From: Collinsella sp.
Lineage (GTDB): Bacteria > Actinomycetota > Coriobacteriia > Coriobacteriales > Coriobacteriaceae
Assembly (NCBI GenBank): GCA_019414265.1
Contig: DXMJ01000001.1
Coordinates: 123,102 to 167,760 of the forward strand
Reading direction: 5' to 3'
DNA: 44,659 bases
Part shown: piece after piece, positions 1 to 8,225 of the stretch
Layout of the letters: the number at the start of each line of letters is the position of its first letter
Numbering within the stretch: the stretch's first letter is position 1
Notes under the pieces: model-generated
What the model saw: only the letters and a program-made list of their open reading frames with translations
Database searches by the model: none
Told to the model about the DNA's origin: nothing
Position numbers and translations under genes: made by a program

Positions 1-22
1 TAACCAACTGAGCTACAGGTCC
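1..22 (-). tRNA. tRNA, 5' part only (window edge), probably tRNA-Ile
   Basis: Read on the minus strand, the first 22 bases give the acceptor strand and D-arm of a tRNA (GGACCTGTAGCTCAGTTGG followed by TTA). The anticodon lies outside the window, so identity is not visible. This 5' half resembles tRNA-Ile, and a tRNA-Ile/tRNA-Ala pair commonly follows gyrA in Actinobacteria, so Ile is the favoured guess. A sigma-70-like promoter sits just upstream. Confidence 0.8.
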
Positions 23-36
23 ATCGCGCAAGGGAT

Positions 37-66
37 ATATTAGACGAGTCGTTACGCGCGCGTCAA
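37..66 (-). promoter_or_regulatory. Promoter of the edge tRNA
   Basis: On the minus strand a -35 TTGACG (61-66) and a -10 TAATAT (37-42) are separated by 18 bp and lie 15 bp ahead of the tRNA 5' end. The near-consensus hexamers and the position fit a strong stable-RNA promoter. Confidence 0.7.
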
Positions 67-69
67 CAA

Positions 70-256
70 CTTTTTTGAAAATCTTTGGAGGGTGTTCGCC
101 CCGGCCGCACGGCGGCATGTGAAGTCGCCTGCTCGGACAGTCCTGACTCGCGCAGAGAGCACATTAAGTGCTCTCTGGCTCGTGCGGAACTCGCGATCGA
201 CTTCGCATGCCGCCGTGTGGCCGGGGCGAACGCGAGTCCCGAGGTTTTCAAAAAAG
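70..256. repeat. 190-bp nested inverted repeat between gyrA and the tRNA
   Basis: Three nested arms share one centre. The outer arm is 12 bp and perfect (70-81 with 245-256, CTTTTTTGAAAA/TTTTCAAAAAAG). The middle arm is 34 bp with two differences (94-127 with 198-231). The inner hairpin is 10 bp and perfect (153-162 with 168-177, loop ATTAA). Both differences in the middle arm become G-U pairs in a plus-strand RNA but A-C clashes in a minus-strand RNA. The outer arm shares the T-tract of the gyrA terminator. No gene is evident; reading frames through it merely mirror each other. Confidence 0.85.
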
Positions 257-282
257 CGGTCGGCGCGCAGTGCGCCGACCGC
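250..282 (-). terminator. Rho-independent terminator of gyrBA
   Basis: A perfect 11-bp GC-rich stem (256-266 with 272-282, 5-nt loop) is followed on the minus strand by six T residues (250-255). It lies about 40 bp after the gyrA stop codon. Confidence 0.9.
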
Positions 283-322
283 CGATATATGGGGTCTGAT
301 ATTTTCTACCAGCTAGGGCCTC

Positions 323-3070
323 TTACTCGTCTAGGAGATCCTCTGGCATGTCGTTGCCGTCGCCTAGGTCGACTGGGGTATTTTCGGCATCGACCGTTGC
401 CTCGGCCTCGGCGCCTTCGCCTTCGGGCTTTTCCTTAGCTGCCGTCATGCGGGCGACAGCGCACACACGGTCGTTGTCGTCGACGGTCATCATCTTGACG
501 CCCTGGGTGGCTCGGCCGGTCTGGCTAATCTCATCGGTCTTGACGCGAATGACCGTCGCGCCTTCCGTCACGATGAACAGCTCGTGCTGCGGACCCACCG
601 TCTTCATGGCCGCGAGGTTTCCCTTGCGCTCGGTCATCTGGATGGTGTAGACGCCCTGGCCGCCGCGGTTCTGCTCCGGATAGTCCGCGACCGGCGTGCG
701 CTTGCCGTAGCCGCGCTCGGTGATGACAAACAGGTCGCCGTTGCCGTTGGTAACCTCCATACCCAAAACGCTCACGCCGTCCTTCATGCTAATACCGCGA
801 ACGCCGCTGGTGTCGCGTCCCGTGGCGCGAACCTGGTCCTCGGGGAACATGATCGCCTTGCCCGCAGTGGTGGCCAGGATGATCTTGTCGCCCTCGCGCA
901 CACGGCGCACGGCGAGCAGCGCGTCGTCGTCTCTCAGATTGATGGCGATCAGGCCATCACGGCGGCTGCGGTCGTAAGCGCTCATCACGGTCTTCTTGAC
1001 CATGCCGCTCTTGGTGGCAAACATCAGGTACTCGTCGGCGGGGAACTCGCGGCAGCTGATGACGCTCGCGATCTTCTCGCCTTCCTCAAAGGGCAGCAGG
1101 TTGACGATCGCGGTGCCGCGCGCCTGGCGCGTACCCACCGGCAGCTCGTGCACCTTCAGGCGGTAGACCTTGCCCTTGCTCGAGAAGAACAGCACGTACT
1201 CGTGCGTGGACGCGATAAACATCTCGTCGATGACGTCGTCCTCTTTAAGGTTGACGCCCGACACGCCCTTGCCGCCGCGCTTCTGGGCGCGGTAGGCAGC
1301 CACCGGGATGCGCTTCACGTAGCCGGTGTGGGTGATGGTCACGACCATGTCCTCGTCGGCGATGAGGTCCTCGACATCCAGATCCTTTTCGACATGGCTG
1401 ATCTCGGTGCGGCGTTTGTCGCCGAACTTTTTCGAAATCTCGCGCATCTCCTCCTTGATGACGCCCAGGATCTTCTCCTCATGCGCCAGCAGGTCCTCGT
1501 AGTAGGCGATGGCGCGGCGCAGACCGTCCAGCTCTTCCTGGATCTTGTCGCGCTCCAGGCCAGTCAGGCGGCGCAGCTTCATCTCGAGGATGGCCGTGGT
1601 CTGCTCGGGCGTAAAGCCAAAGCGCTCGATCAGGCGGCCGCTTGCCTCGGAGTCGGTCTGCGAGGAACGGATAATGCTGATGACCTCGTCGATATGGTCG
1701 AGAGCCATCAAGTAGCCCTCGAGGATATGGGCACGTGCCTGGGCCTTCTTAAGGTCAAAGCGAGTGCGGCGGGTGACGACGTCGACCTGGTGGTCGATGT
1801 AGTGCTGCAGCATCTCGCGCAAGCTCAGGCATTTGGGAACGCCGTTGACGAGTGCCAGGTTGTTGGCGCCAAAGGTCGTCTGCAGCGAGGTGTACTTATA
1901 CAGGTTGTTGAGCACGACCTGCGGAATGACGCCCTTCTTGAGCTCGATGACCAGACGGATGCCCTTTTGGTTGGACTCGTCGCGCATGTCCGAGATGCCC
2001 TCGATGCGCTTGTCGTTTACGAGCTGGGCGATCTTCTCCTGCAGGGTGCCCTTGTTGACCATGTAGGGAATCTCGGTAAAGACCAGGCGGCTGCGACCGG
2101 TCTTGGTGGATTCCACGTGGGCCTTGGCACGCACGGTAATGGAGCCGCGACCGGTCTCGTAGCTCTGCCTAATGCCGGCGCTGCCCATGATGATGGCGCC
2201 GGTGGGGAAGTCCGGACCGGGCATGATCTGCATAAGCTCGTCGACGGTGGCGTCGGGATTGTCGATCAGGTAGCAGGTGGCCTCGATCGCCTCGGTGAGG
2301 TTATGCGGGGCGATATTGGTGGCCATGCCGACGGCGATGCCCTGACTACCGTTGACCAGCAGGTTGGGAAAGCGCGCGGGCAGCGCCACGGGCTCGGCGA
2401 GCGACTCGTCGTAGTTGGGCTGCCAGTCGACGGTATCCTTTTGCAGGTCGCGCAGCAGCTCCATGGCAGGCTTTGCCAGGCGGCTCTCGGTATAACGCAT
2501 GGCCGCCGCGCCGTCGCCATCGATGTTGCCGAAGTTGCCGTGACCGTCGATGAGCGGTGTGCGCATGGAGAACCACTGCGCCAGACGAACCATGGCCTCG
2601 TAAACCGCGAAGTCACCGTGCGGATGGTACTTGCCGATAACTTCTCCGACCGTCCAGGCCGACTTCTTATGCGGGCGGTTGGGGTAGATGCCGCTCTCGT
2701 TCATGGCGTACAGGATGCGGCGGTGCACCGGCTTTAGTCCGTCGCGCACGTCCGGCAGGGCGCGCGCCGTGATGACCGACATCGAGTACTCGATGAACGA
2801 CTGCTTCATCTCGCGGCCGAACTCTGAAATCTGGAGCTGACCGCCGTTGATGTCCTCGCCGGCCGAAGCGCCACGATCGACCGCGCCGAAGCTCTCCTCG
2901 AGCTCGGCGTCGTCATCCTCATCATCTTCATCCTCGGCGTCGGGGTTATAGGAATCCGGATCGCCGTCCTCGCCCTGCTCGGCGCGGGCGAGCAGGCGCT
3001 TCAGATCATCGGGCATGCCGGCGTCGCCGGCCTCGTCCATACCCTCGTTGTTGTTGATATCGTCTGCCAC
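323..3070 (-). CDS. gyrA: DNA gyrase subunit A
   Basis: Breakage-reunion subunit of gyrase (A2B2), which introduces negative supercoils; 915 residues against about 820-875 in most bacteria. The excess is an acidic, Asp/Glu-rich N-terminal extension (residues 1-75) and an acidic C-terminal tail. The catalytic Tyr is Y193 in AAMRYTESRL (E. coli Y122). The GyrA box QKRGGKG is at 596-602, marking a true gyrase rather than topoisomerase IV. The GTG start is supported by an AGGAGG site 4-5 nt upstream; the gene begins 11 nt after the gyrB stop codon, so the two form an operon. The quinolone pocket reads GDFAVYE: F154 replaces the usual Ser (E. coli S83) and E158 occupies the D87 position. Confidence 0.98.
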   Translation of the reverse strand: MADDINNNEGMDEAGDAGMPDDLKRLLARAEQGEDGDPDSYNPDAEDEDDEDDDAELEESFGAVDRGASAGEDINGGQLQISEFGREMKQSFIEYSMSVITARALPDVRDGLKPVHRRILYAMNESGIYPNRPHKKSAWTVGEVIGKYHPHGDFAVYEAMVRLAQWFSMRTPLIDGHGNFGNIDGDGAAAMRYTESRLAKPAMELLRDLQKDTVDWQPNYDESLAEPVALPARFPNLLVNGSQGIAVGMATNIAPHNLTEAIEATCYLIDNPDATVDELMQIMPGPDFPTGAIIMGSAGIRQSYETGRGSITVRAKAHVESTKTGRSRLVFTEIPYMVNKGTLQEKIAQLVNDKRIEGISDMRDESNQKGIRLVIELKKGVIPQVVLNNLYKYTSLQTTFGANNLALVNGVPKCLSLREMLQHYIDHQVDVVTRRTRFDLKKAQARAHILEGYLMALDHIDEVISIIRSSQTDSEASGRLIERFGFTPEQTTAILEMKLRRLTGLERDKIQEELDGLRRAIAYYEDLLAHEEKILGVIKEEMREISKKFGDKRRTEISHVEKDLDVEDLIADEDMVVTITHTGYVKRIPVAAYRAQKRGGKGVSGVNLKEDDVIDEMFIASTHEYVLFFSSKGKVYRLKVHELPVGTRQARGTAIVNLLPFEEGEKIASVISCREFPADEYLMFATKSGMVKKTVMSAYDRSRRDGLIAINLRDDDALLAVRRVREGDKIILATTAGKAIMFPEDQVRATGRDTSGVRGISMKDGVSVLGMEVTNGNGDLFVITERGYGKRTPVADYPEQNRGGQGVYTIQMTERKGNLAAMKTVGPQHELFIVTEGATVIRVKTDEISQTGRATQGVKMMTVDDNDRVCAVARMTAAKEKPEGEGAEAEATVDAENTPVDLGDGNDMPEDLLDE

Positions 3071-3081
3071 GTTACCTCCTT

Positions 3082-5112
3082 CTATGCGTCCAGGAAACGA
3101 GCGTCATGCGCGTGTTTTTCGATATATTCGCGGCGATAGCCGACCTCGGAACCCATCAGCTCACGCACGGCGCGGTCCGCCACCACGGCGTCCTCGATCG
3201 ACACGCGCTGCAGGATGCGGGTCTTGGGGTCCATCGTCGTCGAGGCAAGCTGCTTGGGGTCCATCTCGCCCAGACCCTTGTAGCGCTGGACGGTATAGCC
3301 CTTGCGCTTCTTGGTGATCTTGCCGTCCTTGGCCTTGCCGTCCTCGTCGTTGTCGTCGGGGTTCAGGCCCAGGCTCTGGATGGTGTCGCGCAGGATCTCG
3401 TCTTCGGGCTGGCGGCCGTTGGGATACACGTAGTGGATCTTGTTGCGCACCTTAATGCCAAAGATGGGCGGGCAGGCAACATAGACGTAGCCGGCATCGA
3501 TCAGCGGACGCATGTACTTGTAGAAGAACGTCAGCAGCAGGATGCGGATATGCGCACCGTCGACGTCTGCATCGGTCATGATGATGATCTTGTGGTAGCG
3601 CGCCTTGGTGATATCGAAGTCGCCGCCGTCGCCGGCACTCGTCGTGACGCCGCAGCCGATCGCGGTAATCAGCGACTGGATGGTGTCACTCGAGAATGCG
3701 CGATGGTCGCCCACGCGTTCGACGTTCAGAATCTTGCCGCGCAGGGGCAGAATCGCCTGGATGTCTCGGCGACGGCCGTCCTTGGCCGAACCGCCTGCCG
3801 AGTCACCCTCTACGATGAAGAGCTCGGTCAGCTCGGCATCGCGCACCGAGCAGTCAGCGAGCTTACCGGGCAGAGACGCCGTCTCGAGCAGGCTCTTGCG
3901 GCGGGTCGCCTCGCGCGCCTTGCGGGCGGCGTTGCGCGCCTTGCAGGCCTGTTGCGCCTTCTTGACGATCTCGCGAGCGGGCTTGGGATGCTCCTCGAGG
4001 TAATCGGCAAGGCCGTCGGTCACGATCTTGAGCGTCAGCGCGCGCATATAGGAGCTACCGAGCTTGGCCTTGGTCTGGCCCTCAAACTGCGGATCGGGCA
4101 GCTTAACCGAGATAACGGCCGAAAGGCCCTCGCGCACATCGTCGCCGGTCAGGTTGGCGTCTTTTTCCTTGAGCAGGTTCTGTTTGCGCGCGTAGTCGTT
4201 GATCACGCGGGTGAGCGCAGTACGGAAGCCCTCAAGGTGCATGCCGCCCTCGGGAGTGTAGATGTCGTTGGCGAACGACATGACGTTCTCGCCGTAGCCG
4301 CTATTCCACTGCAGGGAAACCTCGACCTCGCCCATCTTGGTCACAGGCGCGTCCGGATCCGATTTGCCCTCGATGTAGATGGGCTCCTTAAAGGCCTCGG
4401 GGACGTCCTTGCCCTCGTTGAGGAACTTGACGAAGTCGACGATGCCGCCCTCGTAGCAAAACTCCTCCACGTGGGGAGTCGCCTCGCGCTCGTCGGTCAG
4501 CACGATTTTGAGGTTCTTATTGAGGAACGCCGTCTCCTGCAGACGGTTGTGCAGCGTATCGAAATCGTAGATGCAGGTCTCGAAGATCTCGTCGTCGGGC
4601 CAGAAGGTGACGGTGGTGCCCGTCGAATCCGAGGCGCCCACGACCTCCATCTTCTTGACGGTCTTGCCGCGCGAGAATTCCATCTCGTAGGTGTTGCCAT
4701 CGCGACGAACCTGAACGACCACGCGCTTGGACAGCGCGTTGACGACGGAGATGCCCACGCCGTGCAGGCCGCCCGAGACCTTATAGGCCGAGTTATCGAA
4801 CTTACCGCCGGCGTGCAAGATCGTCATAACGACCTCGAGCGTCGGGATCTTTTTAACAGGGTGCTCGTCGACGGGGATGCCGCGCCCGTTGTCGACGACC
4901 GTGATGGAGTTGTCGGCGTGGACCGTCACCTGGATCTCGGTGCAGAAACCGGCCATGGCCTCGTCGACGGAGTTGTCAACGATCTCCCACACCAGGTGAT
5001 GCAGACCGCTGGCGCTCGTCGAGCCGATATACATGCCCGGGCGCTTACGAACGGCCTCGAGACCTTCGAGAATCTTAATCTCGCCGCCATCGTAATCGTT
5101 TTCGTTTGCCAC
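3082..5112 (-). CDS. gyrB: DNA gyrase subunit B
   Basis: ATPase subunit of gyrase. The GHKL ATP site is visible as EIVDNSVDEA, DNGRGIPVDE and GGLHGVGISVVNALS in the N-terminal half. The TOPRIM metal site is EGDSAGGSAKDGR and DADVDGAHI, and the C-terminal signature is QRYKGLGEMD. Length is 676 residues, with a Lys/Asp-rich insert before the final motif. I chose GTG at 5110-5112 because GAAGGAGG lies directly ahead of it. The in-frame TTG 18 bases further upstream has no ribosome-binding site and would place that site inside the gene. gyrA follows 11 nt downstream. A terminator upstream (5162-5191) separates gyrB from the dciA/recF group, so gyrBA should have its own promoter in 5113-5160, which I could not assign. 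Confidence 0.98.
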   Translation of the reverse strand: MANENDYDGGEIKILEGLEAVRKRPGMYIGSTSASGLHHLVWEIVDNSVDEAMAGFCTEIQVTVHADNSITVVDNGRGIPVDEHPVKKIPTLEVVMTILHAGGKFDNSAYKVSGGLHGVGISVVNALSKRVVVQVRRDGNTYEMEFSRGKTVKKMEVVGASDSTGTTVTFWPDDEIFETCIYDFDTLHNRLQETAFLNKNLKIVLTDEREATPHVEEFCYEGGIVDFVKFLNEGKDVPEAFKEPIYIEGKSDPDAPVTKMGEVEVSLQWNSGYGENVMSFANDIYTPEGGMHLEGFRTALTRVINDYARKQNLLKEKDANLTGDDVREGLSAVISVKLPDPQFEGQTKAKLGSSYMRALTLKIVTDGLADYLEEHPKPAREIVKKAQQACKARNAARKAREATRRKSLLETASLPGKLADCSVRDAELTELFIVEGDSAGGSAKDGRRRDIQAILPLRGKILNVERVGDHRAFSSDTIQSLITAIGCGVTTSAGDGGDFDITKARYHKIIIMTDADVDGAHIRILLLTFFYKYMRPLIDAGYVYVACPPIFGIKVRNKIHYVYPNGRQPEDEILRDTIQSLGLNPDDNDEDGKAKDGKITKKRKGYTVQRYKGLGEMDPKQLASTTMDPKTRILQRVSIEDAVVADRAVRELMGSEVGYRREYIEKHAHDARFLDA

Positions 5113-5161
5113 ACGTCCTCCTTCAGTCAAGAAAATGTGTACAGCCTTACTAGTTTATCGT

Positions 5162-5191
5162 AAAAAAATACCCTCGGGAACGAGGGTATTT
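5162..5191 (-). terminator. Rho-independent terminator after dciA
   Basis: An 11-bp stem AAATACCCTCG (5166-5176 with 5181-5191) with a four-base loop is followed on the minus strand by a run of seven T residues (5162-5168). It ends the dnaA-dnaN-recF-dciA group before gyrBA. Confidence 0.9.
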
Positions 5192-5217
5192 AGCTCTACA
5201 AGGCCACCAGATGCGAT

Positions 5218-5781
5218 TTAAGGCTCTTTTTTGCTTTGCACGCCCTTGGCCCACTCGGCACTGGCTCTCATGGCGTTCTCGAGGGCCTCGCGCAGTTTTT
5301 GGTCCTCGATGGGTGCCACCTGGCGCTCGATCTCGGCGCGCTCGGACTCGCTGAGGTCGGCGTGCGGAGCCGGCGGGCGCTCGGCCACGGCCGGACGCAG
5401 GCGCTCCTTGGCGGCGGGCGGCGTGTGGCCGGGGGCGGTCGTTTTGAACACCAGGCCGTCGACGTGCGCGCCGGCGCGCTCCATGCGCGCGCGGATGATC
5501 TCGCGCAGCAACGTCATTTCCTGCGTCCACGAGGGCGAGTCGAGATACACCAACAGCTCGTTGGACTCGGGCAGATAGCGCAGACCCGTCACATGGCGCC
5601 CTTCGCGCGTTCCCGCGCACACCGTGTTCCAAGCACGATAGATTGTGCGCGATTGCTCGGCGGCCTCCATTTGAGCACGGCGCTCCGGCGTCGCCGCGGC
5701 CATAATGCGCTGACGTTCGGCATCTAAAAAGCCACCAAAGGCAACCGTGCCGTTCTCGCGCTCATAATTAGCACGTCTCAC
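5218..5781 (-). CDS. DUF721/DciA-like protein (putative helicase loader)
   Basis: A 187-residue protein with the DUF721 (DciA-like) pattern at about residues 37-110: a Trp-containing helix (AWNTV), a strand LLVYLDSPSW and the helix SWTQEMTLLREII. The C-terminal half is charged and rich in Pro, Ala and Glu and is probably disordered. DciA proteins recruit the replicative helicase DnaB in bacteria lacking DnaC/DnaI-type loaders. The location between recF and gyrB is where actinobacterial DUF721 genes are usually found. The GTG start overlaps the end of recF by 14 bases, implying coupled translation. The loader role is inferred from the family and has not been shown for this protein. Confidence 0.8.
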   Translation of the reverse strand: MRRANYERENGTVAFGGFLDAERQRIMAAATPERRAQMEAAEQSRTIYRAWNTVCAGTREGRHVTGLRYLPESNELLVYLDSPSWTQEMTLLREIIRARMERAGAHVDGLVFKTTAPGHTPPAAKERLRPAVAERPPAPHADLSESERAEIERQVAPIEDQKLREALENAMRASAEWAKGVQSKKEP

Positions 5782-6874
5782 CCATGCTCACCACCTTGGC
5801 TCGGTCAAGCAGGTCATCGGTAAAGTACCCCAGATTGGTGGTGGTTATGACCGTCTGGATATCATCGCCGATCAGTTGCAGAAAAGCTCCGCGACGCTCG
5901 CCGTCGAGCTCGCTCATCACGTCGTCCAGAAGCAGCAGCGGGGCGGTGCCCAGGACATCGCGAGCCACGGCGACCTCGGCCACCTTCCAGGCCAGCACCA
6001 GCGTGCGCTGCTGTCCTTGGCTGGCAAATGAACGGGCGGAGCGACCCGCCACGGTAAACTCGATCTCGTCGCGGTGCGGTCCCACCAACGTCACGCCGCG
6101 GCGAATTTCCTCGTCGGCGTGCTCATCAAGGGCAGCCAGCATGCGCTCGTACGCCCAGCCCTTCAGCTCTTCGCGATCCTCGACCTGGGGCAAATCCCCC
6201 AGCGTGGACGCATAGGCCACGTTGGCGGCCTCACCTGACGCCACTTGCCCGTAGGCAGTGTGCACATGGCCCGCCAGCCGGTCGAGCAGGGCCAACCGGT
6301 GCACGAGCAGGGCCGAGCCCGCGCGGGCAATCGAATCGTTCCACGCGCCGAGCATCTCGCGGCAGCACCAAGTCTCCTTGAGCAAGGCGTTACGCTGGGT
6401 CACGCAGCGCCCATAGGTACTCGCAAGATCGGCATAGCGTGCGCTCAGCTGCATGCCAAAGTCATCGAGGGCGGCGCGGCGCACACTGGCGCCTCGCTTA
6501 ACCATGTCCAGATGGTCGGGGCAAAACAGCACGCTCGGCAGAACCCCGCGCACACCGGCGGCAGAGCATCTCTTGCCGTTGCGGCTAAACGAGCGCTTAC
6601 CGTCCTCCGCACTCAATCCCATATCAAGCACGCGGCCGTCACCCTCGAGCCTCAGCTCGATCTTGCACGAGCCCACGCCGTCATGGACGAGCTCGGCTGC
6701 GGTCGGATGCCTAAACGAGGCGCCGCTCGTCAGCAGCTGCAGCGCCTCTATGAGGTTGGTCTTTCCCGCCGCGTTGGGTCCCGCAAGTATCGTCACGCCC
6801 TCGTCCAGGGCAAGGCGATAGTTATCGAAGCTGCGGTAGTGTACGACGGAAAGATCACGGGCGAACATGGTCAT
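5768..6874 (-). CDS. recF: DNA replication/repair protein RecF
   Basis: SMC/ABC-type ATPase that helps load RecA at gapped DNA; 368 residues, normal for the family. Walker A is GPNAAGKTN (32-40), the ABC signature region is FASQGQQRTLVLAWK (about 280-295) and Walker B is PLLLLDDVMSELD (about 308-320). VGPHRDEIEF is also typical of RecF. It starts 9 nt after the dnaN stop codon, and its stop overlaps dciA, so dnaN-recF-dciA look co-transcribed. Confidence 0.97.
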   Translation of the reverse strand: MTMFARDLSVVHYRSFDNYRLALDEGVTILAGPNAAGKTNLIEALQLLTSGASFRHPTAAELVHDGVGSCKIELRLEGDGRVLDMGLSAEDGKRSFSRNGKRCSAAGVRGVLPSVLFCPDHLDMVKRGASVRRAALDDFGMQLSARYADLASTYGRCVTQRNALLKETWCCREMLGAWNDSIARAGSALLVHRLALLDRLAGHVHTAYGQVASGEAANVAYASTLGDLPQVEDREELKGWAYERMLAALDEHADEEIRRGVTLVGPHRDEIEFTVAGRSARSFASQGQQRTLVLAWKVAEVAVARDVLGTAPLLLLDDVMSELDGERRGAFLQLIGDDIQTVITTTNLGYFTDDLLDRAKVVSMGETC

Positions 6875-6883
6875 GGCGCAGCG

Positions 6884-7987
6884 CTAGATGCGGACCGGCA
6901 TGACCAGGTACAGGTAGTTGATCTTGTCGTAGGACTTGAAGATGCCCGCCTGCGAGTAGCTCTTGAGCTCCAGCGTGATCTCCTTCTCCTTGGACAGGGC
7001 ATTGAGGCAGCCGAAGATGTAGTGGTAGTTGAAGGCGATGGTACCCGACTCGCCCTCGGCCTCGACATCGATCGTCTCCTGCGCAAGGTCCTGGTCATTG
7101 GAAATGGAGGACAGGCCCATCTGACCGTTCTCGACATCGATCTCGAACTTGACGGCGGGGTTGGCGCTCGCGATAACGGCCACGCGCTTGAGGGCGGCGT
7201 TAAAGGCGGCGACGTCGATCTTGACGCTCGTCACGCACGAATCGGGAATGAGCTGCTTGTAGTTGGGGTACACGCCCTCGATGCGACGCGACACGTAGGT
7301 GGTGTTGCCGGCCTCGAAGACGACCTGGGTGTCGGTAGCCCCGATCATGATGGTCGCCTGGCTGGCCATGATGTTCAGCGCGTCGTTAAAGGCGTCAGCC
7401 GGAACGTTGAGCTCAAAGGAGCCCTCGAGGGTCGAGGTCTCGACCTGCGTATCGCACACGGCCAAGCGGAAGGAATCGGTCGCCACCAGGCGTACGGTGT
7501 TGTTCTCGACCTTCATGTGCACGCCGCCCAGGATGGGGCGAGCCTTGTCGGTCGAGGTGACGCGCCACACGCGGCCGACCATTTCGGACAAGATATCGGT
7601 CGGCAGCTCCACGGCACTCTCGATGGCATAGGCCGGAAACTCGGGGAAGTCATTGGCATCGAGCGTGTTCAGCCTAAAAGAGCTCTTCTCGCAACCAATC
7701 AGCACCTGGCGCTCGGACAGCTCAAAGGTGACCGGGGCATCGGGGAGGGTCTTGGTGATATTGGAGAGCATCTTACAGGGAATAACCATCTCGCCCTCTT
7801 CTTCGACATGCGCCGCGATGCGATGACGGATCGAGATGGTGTAGTTAGAGGTCTGAAATTCCAAGATGCCGTCTTGGGCCTTAACGAGCACACCCGACAG
7901 GATGGGAAGGGTGGATGCCGAAGCGACACCCTTCATAACGACGCCGATGGCTTGTGTAAGCGAGCTCTGGCTGACGGTGAACTTCAT
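6884..7987 (-). CDS. dnaN: DNA polymerase III sliding clamp (beta subunit)
   Basis: Ring-shaped dimeric processivity clamp of DNA polymerase III; 367 residues, full length for the family. The N-terminus MKFTVSQSSLTQAI and the C-terminal end YLVMPVRI are both typical; the last strand forms part of the peptide-binding pocket. It lies between dnaA and recF as in most bacteria and is separated from dnaA by the 238-bp origin-like gap. Its transcription should start within or beyond that gap; no clean promoter could be assigned. Confidence 0.97.
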   Translation of the reverse strand: MKFTVSQSSLTQAIGVVMKGVASASTLPILSGVLVKAQDGILEFQTSNYTISIRHRIAAHVEEEGEMVIPCKMLSNITKTLPDAPVTFELSERQVLIGCEKSSFRLNTLDANDFPEFPAYAIESAVELPTDILSEMVGRVWRVTSTDKARPILGGVHMKVENNTVRLVATDSFRLAVCDTQVETSTLEGSFELNVPADAFNDALNIMASQATIMIGATDTQVVFEAGNTTYVSRRIEGVYPNYKQLIPDSCVTSVKIDVAAFNAALKRVAVIASANPAVKFEIDVENGQMGLSSISNDQDLAQETIDVEAEGESGTIAFNYHYIFGCLNALSKEKEITLELKSYSQAGIFKSYDKINYLYLVMPVRI

Positions 7988-8019
7988 CTTTTAATACCTT
8001 TCTATAGATATAAATATCT

Positions 8020-8034
8020 TAATAATAGTAATAG
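8020..8034 (+). promoter_or_regulatory. DnaA-trio-like element
   Basis: Five consecutive trinucleotides read TAA-TAA-TAG-TAA-TAG. In the described DnaA-trio the strand bound by DnaA carries repeats of 5'-TA(G/A)-3', with the DnaA boxes on the 3' side. Here a box-like TGTTGATTA lies 12 nt to the 3' side and the AT-rich tract lies on the 5' side, so the polarity agrees. Confidence 0.6.
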
Positions 8035-8201
8035 CACTGACGAAACTGTTGATTACTCCCAAAGACGCAGGTCAGACCCAGAAAGAGAATCGACAGCAAC
8101 CTGTGTGCAACAGGGGTGGTTTTCCACGTTCAAAACCTGCGCAAAACTTTTCATCACCGCGGGTTGGGTTTTAGACACCTTATGCCCGTGGTTTCGACAA
8201 G

Positions 8202-8210
8202 TTTTCAACA
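8202..8210 (+). promoter_or_regulatory. DnaA box (TTTTCAACA)
   Basis: TTTTCAACA lies inside AGTTTTCAACAGG, which is the exact reverse complement of the 13-mer found twice upstream of the dnaA operon. It differs from the common TTATCCACA box at two positions. Another box-like word, TTTCGACAA, ends one base before AGTTTTC begins; the same arrangement recurs at 11340. Confidence 0.6.
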
Positions 8211-8225
8211 GGTGTCTCTATTTCC

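Larger units (their letters stand above)
7988..8225. other. oriC: Putative oriC unwinding region (dnaA-dnaN intergenic)
   Basis: The 238-bp gap between dnaA and dnaN has no gene. From left to right it holds an AT-rich tract (about 7999-8034), a TAA/TAG trinucleotide run (8020-8034), and DnaA-box-like sequences at 8047-8055 (TGTTGATTA), 8120-8128 (TTTTCCACG), 8148-8156 (TTTTCATCA) and 8202-8210 (TTTTCAACA). AT-rich DNA, then trios, then boxes is the order known from the basal unwinding system of bacterial origins. The right-hand part has little AT enrichment. Origin function is inferred from sequence only. Confidence 0.7.

Noticed and set aside
584..2737. Long open frame antisense to gyrA
   Set aside because: Its translation is Ala/Val/Asp/His-rich low complexity typical of the reverse strand of high-GC genes; gyrA on the other strand is unmistakable.
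5113..5130. TTG start for gyrB at 5130
   Set aside because: No ribosome-binding site ahead of it, and the GAAGGAGG that serves GTG 5112 would fall inside the gene.
3106..5163. Long open frame antisense to gyrB
   Set aside because: Shadow of gyrB codon bias; no ribosome-binding site or recognisable domain.
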